Under the pieces are notes generated by a model, which saw only the letters and a program-made list of their open reading frames with translations, had not been told where the DNA came from and searched no databases. Made by a program: the position numbers and the translations under genes. Positions 1 to 9,059 of a DNA stretch of 48,661 nucleotides are shown here, in pieces (position 1 is the first letter of the stretch; each line of letters begins with the position of its first letter). Origin of the DNA: Microbacteriaceae bacterium. GTDB taxonomy: Bacteria; Actinomycetota; Actinomycetes; Actinomycetales; Microbacteriaceae. Where the stretch lies: assembly GCA_018666065.1 (NCBI GenBank), contig JABJAO010000011.1, positions 1-48,661 of the forward strand, written 5' to 3'.

Positions 1-3000
1 GCGCGCTCATCTGCGGAAAGAGAGGAAGCTGTGGAGCCCTGGCCGTGTGAGGAAGGTGCTGAGGATGCTCCTGCGCCAAATAGCCCGCTGACCACAACGC
101 TTCGCGCCTGGTGAGCGCTAGATCCTCCAATGCTCCAGCACTGGCCAACGCTTCAATGTGGGTGGAGCTAAGACCCACCCGCCTGGCAAGGTCAGAGGCA
201 TCCGCAAAAGGCCCACCCTGCTGACGTTCCTGCACAATCCGCGTAGCTGTTTCCAGCCCGACGCCCTTCACGCTGGCTAGACCCAACCTGGCCGCGAGCT
301 CCCCGTCTCGACGGTGAGACACAGTGGGATCCTCACCTGAAGGATCAAATACGGAGGTTGGGGTTGGTTGCTCATAGATCAGGCAGTCATCCCGTCCCGT
401 GGGGGCGGCGGATTTTCCTGTGAGGGGTTCCACAGACGCGTGCACTTCTGAATATTGCACGGACGGCCTCCGGATGGACACTCCGTGGCGTTCAGCGTCC
501 GAAACCAACGACGCCGGCGAGTAAAAGCCCATCGGCCAGGCACGAAGCAGTCCCGCGAGGAAAATAGCGGGGTAGTGCAACTTCAACCACGCACTGGCGT
601 ACACCAACAGCGCAAAACTCAGGGAATGGCTTTCGGCAAAACCAAAACTTGCAAACGCCTGGATCATGGCGTAGATCCGGTCCGAGGTTGCCTGATCGAG
701 ACCATGTTGCGCCATCCCGGTGTAGAGGGTCTCGCGCAACGATTCGATACGCTCTAGCCCTCTTTTCGAGCCCATTGCGCGGCGTAATAAGTCGGCGTCC
801 TCTCCTGTGCATCCTCCCACCGTCATCGCGATTTGCATCAGTTGCTCCTGGAAGACGGGGACACCCAACGTTCGCTTCAGACAGTCCTCGAGTGCGGGGT
901 GCGGATACTCCACAGGTTCTTTCCCCGCTTTGCGCCTGACAAAAGGGTGAACCGCTCCGCCCTGGATGGGTCCCGGGCGAATCATTGCAATCTGAATGGC
1001 GAGGTCGTAAAACCTTCGCGGTTGCAGCCGTGGCAGTAGGGACATCTGTGCACGCGACTCCACTTGAAAAACCCCAATGGAATCAGCCCGACAGAGCATG
1101 TCGTACACACCCTGTTCATCACGAGGGAGAGTGGCAAGATCCCACTGCTCACCAAGTTTTTCCGAGGCAAGGTCAAAGCTGTCTCTGATGGCTTCCAAAA
1201 TGCCAAGGCCTAAGAGGTCAAACTTCACCAACCCCATCCATTCACAGTCATCCTTATCCCACTGCAGCACCGTTCTCTTATCCATCCGAGCGGGCTCGAT
1301 CGGGACCACCTCCGACACGGGTCGGTCAGTAAGCACCATCCCTCCGGAGTGAATGCCCAGATGCCTGGGCATAGTGAGCGTGCGCAGCGCAAGAGCCGTC
1401 ACATCGGGGGGAATGGCATGAGATTGGCTCTCCCGCAACGCCCCAGAGCGTTCCACCTGTCGAGAAAACGCGTTTTGTTGCCCTGGGCTGTAGCCCAGGG
1501 CTCGGGCCATGTCTCGCACCGCGCTTTTTGCCTTGTACTCGATAACGGTCGCGACCTGGGCGGCGTTGGTGCGGCCGTAACGCTCATACACGTATTGAAT
1601 GACTTCTTCTCGCCGCCGGGATTCAAAGTCCACGTCGATATCGGGCTCCTCGTCGCGCAAGGCGGAGAGGAACCTTTCGAAAGGCAGGTTGTAGTAAATG
1701 GAATCCACCGCAGTGATGTCGAGAAGAAAACAGATGGCGGAATTCGCGGCAGAACCGCGTCCTTGACACAGAATTCCTCGCGATCTAGCGAAGGCGACAA
1801 TGTCGTGGACGATAAGAAAATACCCAGCAAAATCTTTGGTCTCAATCAGCGCAAGTTCGCGCTCAATACGTTCCATCACGGCAGAACCAGCTCCCGGATA
1901 CTTACGGGGAAGCGCCTGGGCAACAAGCTCCCGCAGGTAGCTGATTGTGGTGTGACCCTCAGGGCAGAGAGAACGCGGAAGGCCTGGGGATACCTTCTTG
2001 AGCGAGAAACTGAGCTCTCGGGCAATCTCAGCACTACGGATGACCGCGTCGCGATACTGGGGGAACCGTCGCACCTGCTCGCTCCCTGAGCGCATATAGG
2101 CGCTGGGGGCAGCAGGCAGCCACGTATGAAGTGAATCCATGCTGGTTCGGGCTCTCACCGCCGCCATGGCCTGTGCGAGATCTGCTTCCTCAGGTGTGGC
2201 GTAGTGCACAAGACCGGTCACGACCGTCGCGAGACCATGACGCGCTGCTACAGCAGCCAGAAAGTCGTTGTGCACGCTATCCAGTGGGTGCTGGTGATCA
2301 AAAAGCTCCACCACGACGTTCTCTGCCCCAAACCTTTCGACGAGGGCCAGCACAGCTTTTTCGCTCTGGTCTTGTTCAGCCCGGGACGGGGCGCGATGGT
2401 GGGGCAGAGGTGACCGAAGAGGGCCTTTTCTGCACCCAGTAAGAATCATCCACTGATCTCTGCCTCTCTCGGCAAGGCTGTCCAGATCACACCGCACGAT
2501 GCCCTTTTCTCCCGAAGTCAAATGGGCTTCAGTCAGCGCCGTAGACAGTGTGTGATACCCCTGCTCTCCTCGCGCCAAAACCAGGAGGTGCTCTCCCGGG
2601 GGGTCGGCCACATCGGTGCGAGGAGCCTGCGAGTCCACCGTAAATTCCGCGCCAAACACTGTGGGCATCTGATGGGCGGCGGCCGCTTCAGCAAACCGCA
2701 CAGCGCCGTAGAGTCCGTTGTGATCGGTAATTGCCAGTCCCCGAAGACCTAAACCCTTCGCTGTACTCACCAGCTTCTCCGGTGAGGAGACCCCGTCAAG
2801 AAAACTAAAACTGCTGTGGAGGTGAAGCTCCGCATACGGAATTGGGTCCTCTACTGCCTCACTCTTCTCGGGTGGCTCATACGGCGCCCGATGAGAAGAC
2901 CAGGCAGGGGAGTCTCCTGCGTCAGCGCCAACTGGAGGCGAGCTGCCCGGTCTCGATGCCTCTCGAAGCCTTCTCTCGTGTTCAGACCAGGGGATAGGGG

Positions 3001-3016
3001 GGTTATGCCACCCCAC
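1..3016 (-). CDS. dnaE2: Error-prone DNA polymerase III alpha subunit DnaE2 (partial, 3' end beyond window)
   Basis: Not in ORF track because no stop lies inside the window. Reverse-strand frame starting GTG at 3016 reads VGWHNPPIPWSEHERRLREASRPG...YAELHLHSSFSFLDGVSSPEKLV (PHP domain), ...GILCQGRGSAANSAICF..., DEEPDIDVDFESRRREEVIQYVYERYG (polymerase motif), ...PQLPLFPQMSA at the edge. Start overlaps the imuB stop (TAGTG). Confidence 0.93.
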   Translation of the reverse strand, partial: MGWHNPPIPWSEHERRLREASRPGSSPPVGADAGDSPAWSSHRAPYEPPEKSEAVEDPIPYAELHLHSSFSFLDGVSSPEKLVSTAKGLGLRGLAITDHNGLYGAVRFAEAAAAHQMPTVFGAEFTVDSQAPRTDVADPPGEHLLVLARGEQGYHTLSTALTEAHLTSGEKGIVRCDLDSLAERGRDQWMILTGCRKGPLRSPLPHHRAPSRAEQDQSEKAVLALVERFGAENVVVELFDHQHPLDSVHNDFLAAVAARHGLATVVTGLVHYATPEEADLAQAMAAVRARTSMDSLHTWLPAAPSAYMRSGSEQVRRFPQYRDAVIRSAEIARELSFSLKKVSPGLPRSLCPEGHTTISYLRELVAQALPRKYPGAGSAVMERIERELALIETKDFAGYFLIVHDIVAFARSRGILCQGRGSAANSAICFLLDITAVDSIYYNLPFERFLSALRDEEPDIDVDFESRRREEVIQYVYERYGRTNAAQVATVIEYKAKSAVRDMARALGYSPGQQNAFSRQVERSGALRESQSHAIPPDVTALALRTLTMPRHLGIHSGGMVLTDRPVSEVVPIEPARMDKRTVLQWDKDDCEWMGLVKFDLLGLGILEAIRDSFDLASEKLGEQWDLATLPRDEQGVYDMLCRADSIGVFQVESRAQMSLLPRLQPRRFYDLAIQIAMIRPGPIQGGAVHPFVRRKAGKEPVEYPHPALEDCLKRTLGVPVFQEQLMQIAMTVGGCTGEDADLLRRAMGSKRGLERIESLRETLYTGMAQHGLDQATSDRIYAMIQAFASFGFAESHSLSFALLVYASAWLKLHYPAIFLAGLLRAWPMGFYSPASLVSDAERHGVSIRRPSVQYSEVHASVEPLTGKSAAPTGRDDCLIYEQPTPTSVFDPSGEDPTVSHRRDGELAARLGLASVKGVGLETATRIVQERQQGGPFADASDLARRVGLSSTHIEALASAGALEDLALTRREALWSAGYLAQEHPQHLPHTARAPQLPLFPQMSA

Positions 3017-4569
3017 TAGTCATACCTGGCCTCAAGGGACCACGCCTGATCGCAGAGCGACATCAGCCAGCCCATGCCGTGTTCGTCAACAACCTGTAAC
3101 CGATGCACGAATCGACTTCGCGTGGGGTCCCACCATTTTTCCCAGACAGGCCAGGGACCCGCCCACGATGTGACCTTAAGTCGACTGGAACCAGAGACTA
3201 ACCAGGCAGGGGAACTGGACAGCTCCGCTCTCGAGGAAACACCCACCGCATGTCCGTCGTCGCCGACCAGAGAAATTTCTCGGGGAGTGGAAAAAATTGT
3301 TGCAGGAAGCGGACTGGGGAGAGAACCGGGGAGTGGACCCTGAGCAGACTGCTGCTCATGGTCTCCCCAGGTAGTCAACACATGGGTGTCACCGGCCAAT
3401 CGTCCCTGTCTGGAGCTGCCGGTGAGCACACCCTGTGCCCCCACGAGGCCTTGAACCCTAGAAAACACGTGGTGCACACGAGAATCAGGACCCGCCCCCC
3501 ACAAACCAGGTTCATGCGAAAGGGCATCTTCAGGCTCTAGTGCGTCACATTCAACCCAGGTGACACTGGGAGGAACCACATCAGAGGAAACTTCGGTGTT
3601 ACGAAAAGACTGTTCGAGTTGCCACCGCACACGATCGAGCAGGTCAGAAGGAGTAAAGAATCTAGGGTGCGTCCACACTTTTTCCTGTTGAGCACCATCA
3701 TCAAATCCGATGACCACGCGCACCCTGGTGATGACGACACCAGCGCGTCGCAATCTGTTGTCATACCGCTCCAGCGGTGCCTTGATGTTGAAGGCGACCT
3801 GCTCCACAAGAGAACAAGGCTCAGCCAGCTCCATTCGCTCACGAGTGTCCTCGGGCGCATCGCGAACCAACAAGGGAGCCTCGGCAGTTCCTCCCGCAAG
3901 CCGAAAAAGGCGCTCGCCAGGAACACCGAGCCTCTCACGAATAGCGTCAATACCTAGATTCACAAAGTCACCTAGTGTGCGAAGCCCTAAACGCAGCAGG
4001 AGAGAAACTGTTGCATCATCATCGAGCACGTCGAGGGGCATTTCGGAGAGGAAGAGGGCTGAGTTTTTGGGCTCCACCCTCCTGAACGGATAAGCCTCTG
4101 TGGTGTGCTTGGCAGCTGTAACTGCCGTGAATACGTCATCCGCAATTCCTATACGAGCCTCCGCCAAGGGTTCGCTCTGCACCAGAGCGTCACGGAGCAT
4201 GCGGCCAGCGGCTTCCTCGCTGCCATAAAAACGCTCTAACCCTCGGGCCCCAAAGGCAACAAGCCCGGGAGCAAGCACAGCGTGTTGGGGAACATACTCC
4301 GCGAGATCAGTGAGCACACGATCAAAAGCGCGTCTCTCGCGGTGCTCATCACGAGCGGCCATGACCAAGCTAGGACACAGAGTATGAGCCTCTCGAACCT
4401 TCATTCCCTGACGAACACCGGCGTGAGCGGCAGACGCGGAGCAGTCGGTGAGCACTCCACCGTGAACCAGAGCGAGTGGAACATCAGGGACTGCCTCCGG
4501 CAGCGCTTCATCTCGATACGCCGCCACAACAGACCATCTGGGAGACCACATGACAATGCTTCGCGCCAT
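3016..4569 (-). CDS. imuB: Y-family polymerase-like protein ImuB
   Basis: 517 aa; Y-family-like fold signatures without the DMDxFF/DE catalytic acids (MARSIVMWSPRWSVVAAYRD...; RGLERFYG), flanked by ImuA' and DnaE2. Confidence 0.9.
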   Translation of the reverse strand: MARSIVMWSPRWSVVAAYRDEALPEAVPDVPLALVHGGVLTDCSASAAHAGVRQGMKVREAHTLCPSLVMAARDEHRERRAFDRVLTDLAEYVPQHAVLAPGLVAFGARGLERFYGSEEAAGRMLRDALVQSEPLAEARIGIADDVFTAVTAAKHTTEAYPFRRVEPKNSALFLSEMPLDVLDDDATVSLLLRLGLRTLGDFVNLGIDAIRERLGVPGERLFRLAGGTAEAPLLVRDAPEDTRERMELAEPCSLVEQVAFNIKAPLERYDNRLRRAGVVITRVRVVIGFDDGAQQEKVWTHPRFFTPSDLLDRVRWQLEQSFRNTEVSSDVVPPSVTWVECDALEPEDALSHEPGLWGAGPDSRVHHVFSRVQGLVGAQGVLTGSSRQGRLAGDTHVLTTWGDHEQQSAQGPLPGSLPSPLPATIFSTPREISLVGDDGHAVGVSSRAELSSSPAWLVSGSSRLKVTSWAGPWPVWEKWWDPTRSRFVHRLQVVDEHGMGWLMSLCDQAWSLEARYD

Positions 4570-4572
4570 GAG

Positions 4573-5271
4573 CTACCCCGCCTTTCGGTGGTGGGCAAGA
4601 TCAATGACGGGAGCCATGCGAGTAGCTGTGCGCAGCCCCCCATGGTCGATCACCACATCACAGGAGAGCGCCGTCTGGCCTGGACGCGGTGTGGCCGTAA
4701 TGCGCAAGTGGTGCTCGCGCAAAATACCTCGACCTTGCTCAACACCATCCCACTGATGCTCTACCGCAAGCGCTGCGTCTACCCGGGGCCAGGAAGAGCG
4801 CACCAACAGTGTCGACTCTCTCTCGCGTAAGCGACCAGAGAGCGTGGAGAGCGCTCGTTCACTGGGCGCTGGAAACGCCCCCAGCGCGCACACTCCCACA
4901 ACGTCAATGAGTGCACCCAGTACGGCCATCCACTGCGAACCAGGGGAGGGAACAAGCACAAGCCGATCAACATTGACACCTAACTCTTCTGCGGCAGCCA
5001 CGCCCAAATCAGGCATCCCCACCACGGCACACCAGGTGCCCTGCTGGGTGGCTTCGGCCAGAAGGGCCCACAACAACGACGTAGAAGAGTCCACAGAGTA
5101 GACAGATCCCGTGTTGAGCCCCCCACGAGGAAAAATGCTGCTCACCGCAGAGTGCACCGGAATAACTCGGGAGCCCACGCGAGTGCTCTCCATCACCTGA
5201 ATGCGCTGGCGCAGGGCTTGCACATCAGCGCGAGTGGGTTCATGACTCTCGAGGGTCAAGGCGGGGGACAT
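4573..5271 (-). CDS. imuA': ImuA' (RecA-like SOS mutagenesis protein)
   Basis: ORF MSPALTLESHEPTRADVQALRQRIQV...SSIFPRGGLNTGSVYSVDSSTSLLWALLAEATQQGTW. Start revised from 5319 to ATG 5271 because the longer ORF would translate the LexA operator and promoter. Confidence 0.85.
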   Translation of the reverse strand: MSPALTLESHEPTRADVQALRQRIQVMESTRVGSRVIPVHSAVSSIFPRGGLNTGSVYSVDSSTSLLWALLAEATQQGTWCAVVGMPDLGVAAAEELGVNVDRLVLVPSPGSQWMAVLGALIDVVGVCALGAFPAPSERALSTLSGRLRERESTLLVRSSWPRVDAALAVEHQWDGVEQGRGILREHHLRITATPRPGQTALSCDVVIDHGGLRTATRMAPVIDLAHHRKAG

Positions 5272-5277
5272 AGAGCT

Positions 5278-5306
5278 ATATTCGAACATTTGTTCGATTC
5301 TGTCAA
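5278..5306 (-). promoter_or_regulatory. imuA' promoter overlapping the LexA box
   Basis: Minus strand TTGACA-N17-GAATAT-AGCTCT-ATG; perfect -35, 17-bp spacer, xAxxxT -10, 6 nt before the start codon. Confidence 0.7.
5282..5297 (-). promoter_or_regulatory. LexA (SOS) box upstream of imuA'-imuB-dnaE2
   Basis: TCGAACATTTGTTCGA: perfect CGAAC-N4-GTTCG actinobacterial SOS-box palindrome, 11 bp upstream of ATG 5271. Confidence 0.92.
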
Positions 5307-5427
5307 CATCCACTGACACGCAGTCAGTCCGTGGCCCCGCGAGAGACTCGATCTACCCCTGAGGTGCCTCCCCACCCCGGTCAGGAGGCGAAATTGAGGA
5401 GCGCGCTCATCAGGTTCAGAATTACTG

Positions 5428-6933
5428 TTACGCCTCTGATCCGAGGTTTCCGGCCAGTTTCCCGTGAATTCTGAGGCTTGCTGAGTTGAGTCCCTGAATG
5501 TCGACTCGCTTGCCGTGATTTTCATACTTTTCGGTAATCGAATCAAGCGAGGCCACGGTTGAGGCATCCCAAATGTGCGATTGCGACATGTCGATAACCA
5601 CCAACTCTGGGTCTTCCACATAGTCAAACTGGGTGTACAGGTCGTTACTTGAGGCAAAGAACAGCTCTCCGGTGACCGTGTAGTGGGCTTCAGTGCGCCC
5701 CTCGACGTCCTTAATTTCCCGTGTCACGTCGGTGAAATGGGCCACCCGCCGGGCAAAGAGGATCATCGCGGTCAGAACCCCGACGATGACACCAATTGCG
5801 AGATTGTGGGTCCAGACCACCGCGATAACGGTCAACACCATGACCGATGTTTCACTCTTGGGCATTCTCCTCAGCGTGGAGGGCAAAACGCTATGCCAGT
5901 TGAAAGTGGCCACGGAGACCATAATCATCACGGCAACCAGCGCAGCCATGGGAATCATGGATACCAGGTCGCCAAAACCCACGACCAAGACGAGCAAGAA
6001 GACCCCCGCCAAAAAGGTCGAAATGCGCGTCCTCGCGCCGGATACTTTGACGTTAATCATGGTCTGGCCAATCATCGCGCAGCCACCCATTCCTCCCAAG
6101 AGCCCCGAGAGGACGTTTGCTACGCCCTGCCCCAGTGCTTCGCGAGTCTTGCGAGAGTGCGTATCGGTGACATCGTCGACGAGCTTCGCTGTCAACAGCG
6201 ACTCCAACAAACCCACCAGGGCCATGGCCAGTGCATAGGGGGCGATGATGTTGAACGTCTCCACCGTGAGGGGCACATTCGGAATGAACAGCTCGGGAAG
6301 GCTACTGGGAAGATCTCCCTCGTCGCCCACCGTGGGCACGGTAATCGCCAGCGCTATCGAGGCGACTGTAATCAGCACAATCGATATCAGGGGCGCAGGA
6401 ATGACGCGGGTAATTCTGGGCACCAACACCATGATGATGATTCCCACAGCGACCATCGGATAGACCATCACCGGCACTCCGATGAGCTGAGGCATCTGGG
6501 AGAGAAAAATCAGGATTGCCAGGGCGTTGACGAACCCGATCATGACGCTTCGCGGAATGAAGCGCATGAGCTTGGCAAACCCCACAGCGCCCAGAACAAG
6601 CTGGAAAACCCCGGCGAGAATCACGGTCGCTATGAAGTAGTCCATGCCATAGTCACGGGCAATCGGCGCTATCACCAGAGCTACCGCTCCGGTTGCGGCG
6701 GTGATCATGGCAGGCCGGCCACCCACAAAAGCGATGGTGACGGCCATCACAAAGGAAGAAAACAGTCCCACTTTCGGGTCGACGCCGGCAATCAAAGAGA
6801 AGGCGATTGCCTCGGGGATGAGCGCGAGTGCCACAACCAAACCGGCGAGAACTTCGCGGGTGAGAAGTGCGGGGGATTTCAGGGCGTCGAAGACGCTGGG
6901 CTTTGCGGCATAACTGGGCGTCGTGAGTGTCAT
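5428..6933 (-). CDS. SulP/SLC26-family anion transporter with C-terminal STAS domain
   Basis: [58 protein letters not shown]...; C-terminal STAS ([23 protein letters not shown]). Track start at 7140 runs through the tRNA, so start set at ATG 6933. Confidence 0.9.
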   Translation of the reverse strand: MTLTTPSYAAKPSVFDALKSPALLTREVLAGLVVALALIPEAIAFSLIAGVDPKVGLFSSFVMAVTIAFVGGRPAMITAATGAVALVIAPIARDYGMDYFIATVILAGVFQLVLGAVGFAKLMRFIPRSVMIGFVNALAILIFLSQMPQLIGVPVMVYPMVAVGIIIMVLVPRITRVIPAPLISIVLITVASIALAITVPTVGDEGDLPSSLPELFIPNVPLTVETFNIIAPYALAMALVGLLESLLTAKLVDDVTDTHSRKTREALGQGVANVLSGLLGGMGGCAMIGQTMINVKVSGARTRISTFLAGVFLLVLVVGFGDLVSMIPMAALVAVMIMVSVATFNWHSVLPSTLRRMPKSETSVMVLTVIAVVWTHNLAIGVIVGVLTAMILFARRVAHFTDVTREIKDVEGRTEAHYTVTGELFFASSNDLYTQFDYVEDPELVVIDMSQSHIWDASTVASLDSITEKYENHGKRVDIQGLNSASLRIHGKLAGNLGSEA

Positions 6934-7074
6934 GAATATCTTCTGTATCGATGTGTCGTGAGTGTGATGTGGCCAACGAGTGAGTGCACTGCCATTGTTC
7001 TGACGCCATCGATGCCTCGTTGAGCCTAGCTGACGGGGCCTGCGTGAGGCGCAGGGGGGAAGGGCGGAAACACG

Positions 7075-7106
7075 ACAGGGTCTCTCACCGTAGTGAAAGA
7101 CCCTGT
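7075..7106 (-). terminator. Hairpin terminator downstream of tRNA-Leu
   Basis: ACAGGGTCT-C-TCAC-CGTA-GTGA-A-AGACCCTGT: 9-bp outer plus 4-bp inner stem immediately 3' of the minus-strand tRNA. Confidence 0.75.
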
Positions 7107-7113
7107 TGTCGCG

Positions 7114-7198
7114 TGCGCGAGGGGGGACTTGAACCCCCACGCCCTAATACGGGCACTAGCACCTCAAGCTAGCGCGTCTGCCATTCCGCCACCCGCGC
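7114..7198 (-). tRNA. tRNA-Leu (anticodon GAG)
   Basis: Minus strand GCGCGGG-TGGCGGAATGGCAGACGCG-CTAGC-TTGAGGT-GCTAG-variable arm-GGGGG-TTCAAGT-CCCCC-CTCGCGC-A; acceptor, anticodon and T stems pair; long variable arm. Confidence 0.95.
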
Positions 7199-7291
7199 GC
7201 ACATCGTGTGAAAACACCACACGAAGCGACCGAGACACGACATTACCACTAAAGTCCCTCCGGCATGAGGCCGATGCTTTAGCGTAGGGAT

Positions 7292-8149
7292 ATGGGCTTA
7301 CTGGATGCGCTGATCCTGGGCATCATCCAGGGCCTCACAGAATTTCTTCCGATCTCCTCGAGTGCTCACTTGCGTATCGCGGGGGAGTTCCTCCCGGCAG
7401 CTACTGACCCTGGAGCCACCTTCACTGCGATAACCCAAATCGGCACGGAGCTGGCGGTGCTGGTCTATTTTGCGCGAGACATCGGAGCAATTCTGCGGGG
7501 CTGGTTCCGATCTCTCGGCCAGGGCTCACGCTGGTGGAGGGACGCCTCAGCCCAGGAACGCTCGCACGCGCGCATGGGCTGGCTCATCATCGTGGGCACC
7601 CTGCCGATTGTGATCGTGGGCTACACCGCGCAGGACTACATCCGCGGCGCGTTTAGGTCACTGTGGCTTGTCGCATCGGTTCTGATTGTCTTTGGCGTGG
7701 TGTTAGCAATTGCCGACTGGTGGGGGAAGAAATCTCGTGACCTCACATCGCTGAGCGTTTCCCACGGTCTGCTCTACGGTCTGGCGCAAACCCTCGCTCT
7801 GATTCCCGGTGTCTCCCGATCGGGCGCCACGATTGCCATGGGACGAACCCTCGGATACGACCGGGTGTCCGCAACCCGATACTCGTTCTTGCTGGCTATT
7901 CCGGCAGTATTTGGCAGCGGCCTGTATGAGCTCAACACTGCGCTCACTCGACCCGAGCTTTCGGGTCCCTTCACCTTGCTCGAGATTTCGGCAGCAACGA
8001 TGGTGGCCTTTGCTGTGGCACTAGCCGTGATTGCATGGCTGATGCGCTACATCGCCACACGAAGTTTTATGCCGTTTGTGACCTACCGCATTGCCTTGGG
8101 TAGCGCGCTGATGGTGGGGCTGGGCACCGGAGTTATCGCGCCACTATGA
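7292..8149 (+). CDS. uppP: Undecaprenyl-diphosphate phosphatase UppP/BacA
   Basis: MGLLDALILGIIQGLTEFLPISSSAHLRI and ALIPGVSRSGATIAMGRTLGYDR signatures. Confidence 0.95.
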   Translation: MGLLDALILGIIQGLTEFLPISSSAHLRIAGEFLPAATDPGATFTAITQIGTELAVLVYFARDIGAILRGWFRSLGQGSRWWRDASAQERSHARMGWLIIVGTLPIVIVGYTAQDYIRGAFRSLWLVASVLIVFGVVLAIADWWGKKSRDLTSLSVSHGLLYGLAQTLALIPGVSRSGATIAMGRTLGYDRVSATRYSFLLAIPAVFGSGLYELNTALTRPELSGPFTLLEISAATMVAFAVALAVIAWLMRYIATRSFMPFVTYRIALGSALMVGLGTGVIAPL

Positions 8150-8998
8150 CTCGGTAGAACCAGGCCGATCCGGTCTGCTCTGCAGGTATTTTTCAAATTC
8201 TTCCGCAATGGCCTCGCCCGAGGCTTCCGGGGCGTCCGCCGCATCCCGGGCTTGCTCGAGCTGGTCAATGTAGGCGGTCATATCGTCATCCTCGGCGGCA
8301 AGCGCGTCGATTCCCTCTTCCCAGCGCAGCGCCTCCACCTCGAGAGCTTCTCGCTCGGTGTCAATTCCGATCATCTCTTCGAGCTTTTCCAACAGCGCAA
8401 GGGTTGCTTTGGGCGAGGGAGAGGTGTGGACGTAGTGGGGGACGTGCGCCCAGAGGTGCACAGAGGGGATCCCCGCTTCTGCCGCAACGAGAGACAACAC
8501 AGTCAAGACACCCACGGGTCCCTCGTACGAGGACTTTTCAATATCGAAGTGGTCGCGGATATCAGCGTCATCGCTTGTCGCGGTGACGTGCACGGGGCGC
8601 GAATGGGGGACATCGGCGAGCATCGCCCCGAGGAAGACAATGGTTTCTATTCCATGCGTGAGCGCCAAATCCACCATCTCCGAGGCAAACGATCTCCATA
8701 GCCGAGAAGGTTCTTGGCCCACGAGAACATAGGGAGTCTCATCATCACCGGGTTCAGGCCCATAGAGCGTCACATCAGGCCAGGTGAGAAAGCGGGTCCC
8801 ATCATTCGCGTGCTCTACAAGCGGGCGGGTCAACTGAAAATCGAAATACTCTTCGGGATCAATCTGGGAGAGCACCAGATGCACACGCTGGTCGAGAAGG
8901 GTCTGCGCTGCCGTGGTGGCAGAGTCACCGGCATCGTTCCACCCCTCGAAAGCGACGATGAGCAGCTTGCTCGGGTCGCTGATAGGGCTTGTGGACAT
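8144..8998 (-). CDS. PAC2 (proteasome assembly chaperone-like) family protein
   Basis: LLIVAFEGWNDAGDSATTAAQTLLDQR and LWAHVPHYVHTSPSPKATLALLEKLE; start MSTSPISDP at 8998 with GGAGG RBS. Confidence 0.85.
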   Translation of the reverse strand: MSTSPISDPSKLLIVAFEGWNDAGDSATTAAQTLLDQRVHLVLSQIDPEEYFDFQLTRPLVEHANDGTRFLTWPDVTLYGPEPGDDETPYVLVGQEPSRLWRSFASEMVDLALTHGIETIVFLGAMLADVPHSRPVHVTATSDDADIRDHFDIEKSSYEGPVGVLTVLSLVAAEAGIPSVHLWAHVPHYVHTSPSPKATLALLEKLEEMIGIDTEREALEVEALRWEEGIDALAAEDDDMTAYIDQLEQARDAADAPEASGEAIAEEFEKYLQSRPDRPGSTES

Positions 8999-9059
8999 GC
9001 AACCTCCGGTGGGGTGAGACCAGCCTACCCCCTGAGCCTGGCCAGTAGACTTCGTCACT

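Noticed and set aside
1349-2089. 246-aa plus-strand ORF and other plus-strand ORFs in 1-3000
   Set aside because: Antisense to dnaE2, which has a continuous conserved frame on the minus strand.
5683-7023. 446-aa plus-strand ORF (His/Asp-rich)
   Set aside because: Antisense to the SulP transporter; composition is a mirror-frame artefact.
5428-7140. Full 570-aa ORF start for the transporter
   Set aside because: The extension would translate the tRNA-Leu gene and a non-conserved N-terminus; MTLTTP at 6933 fits the family.
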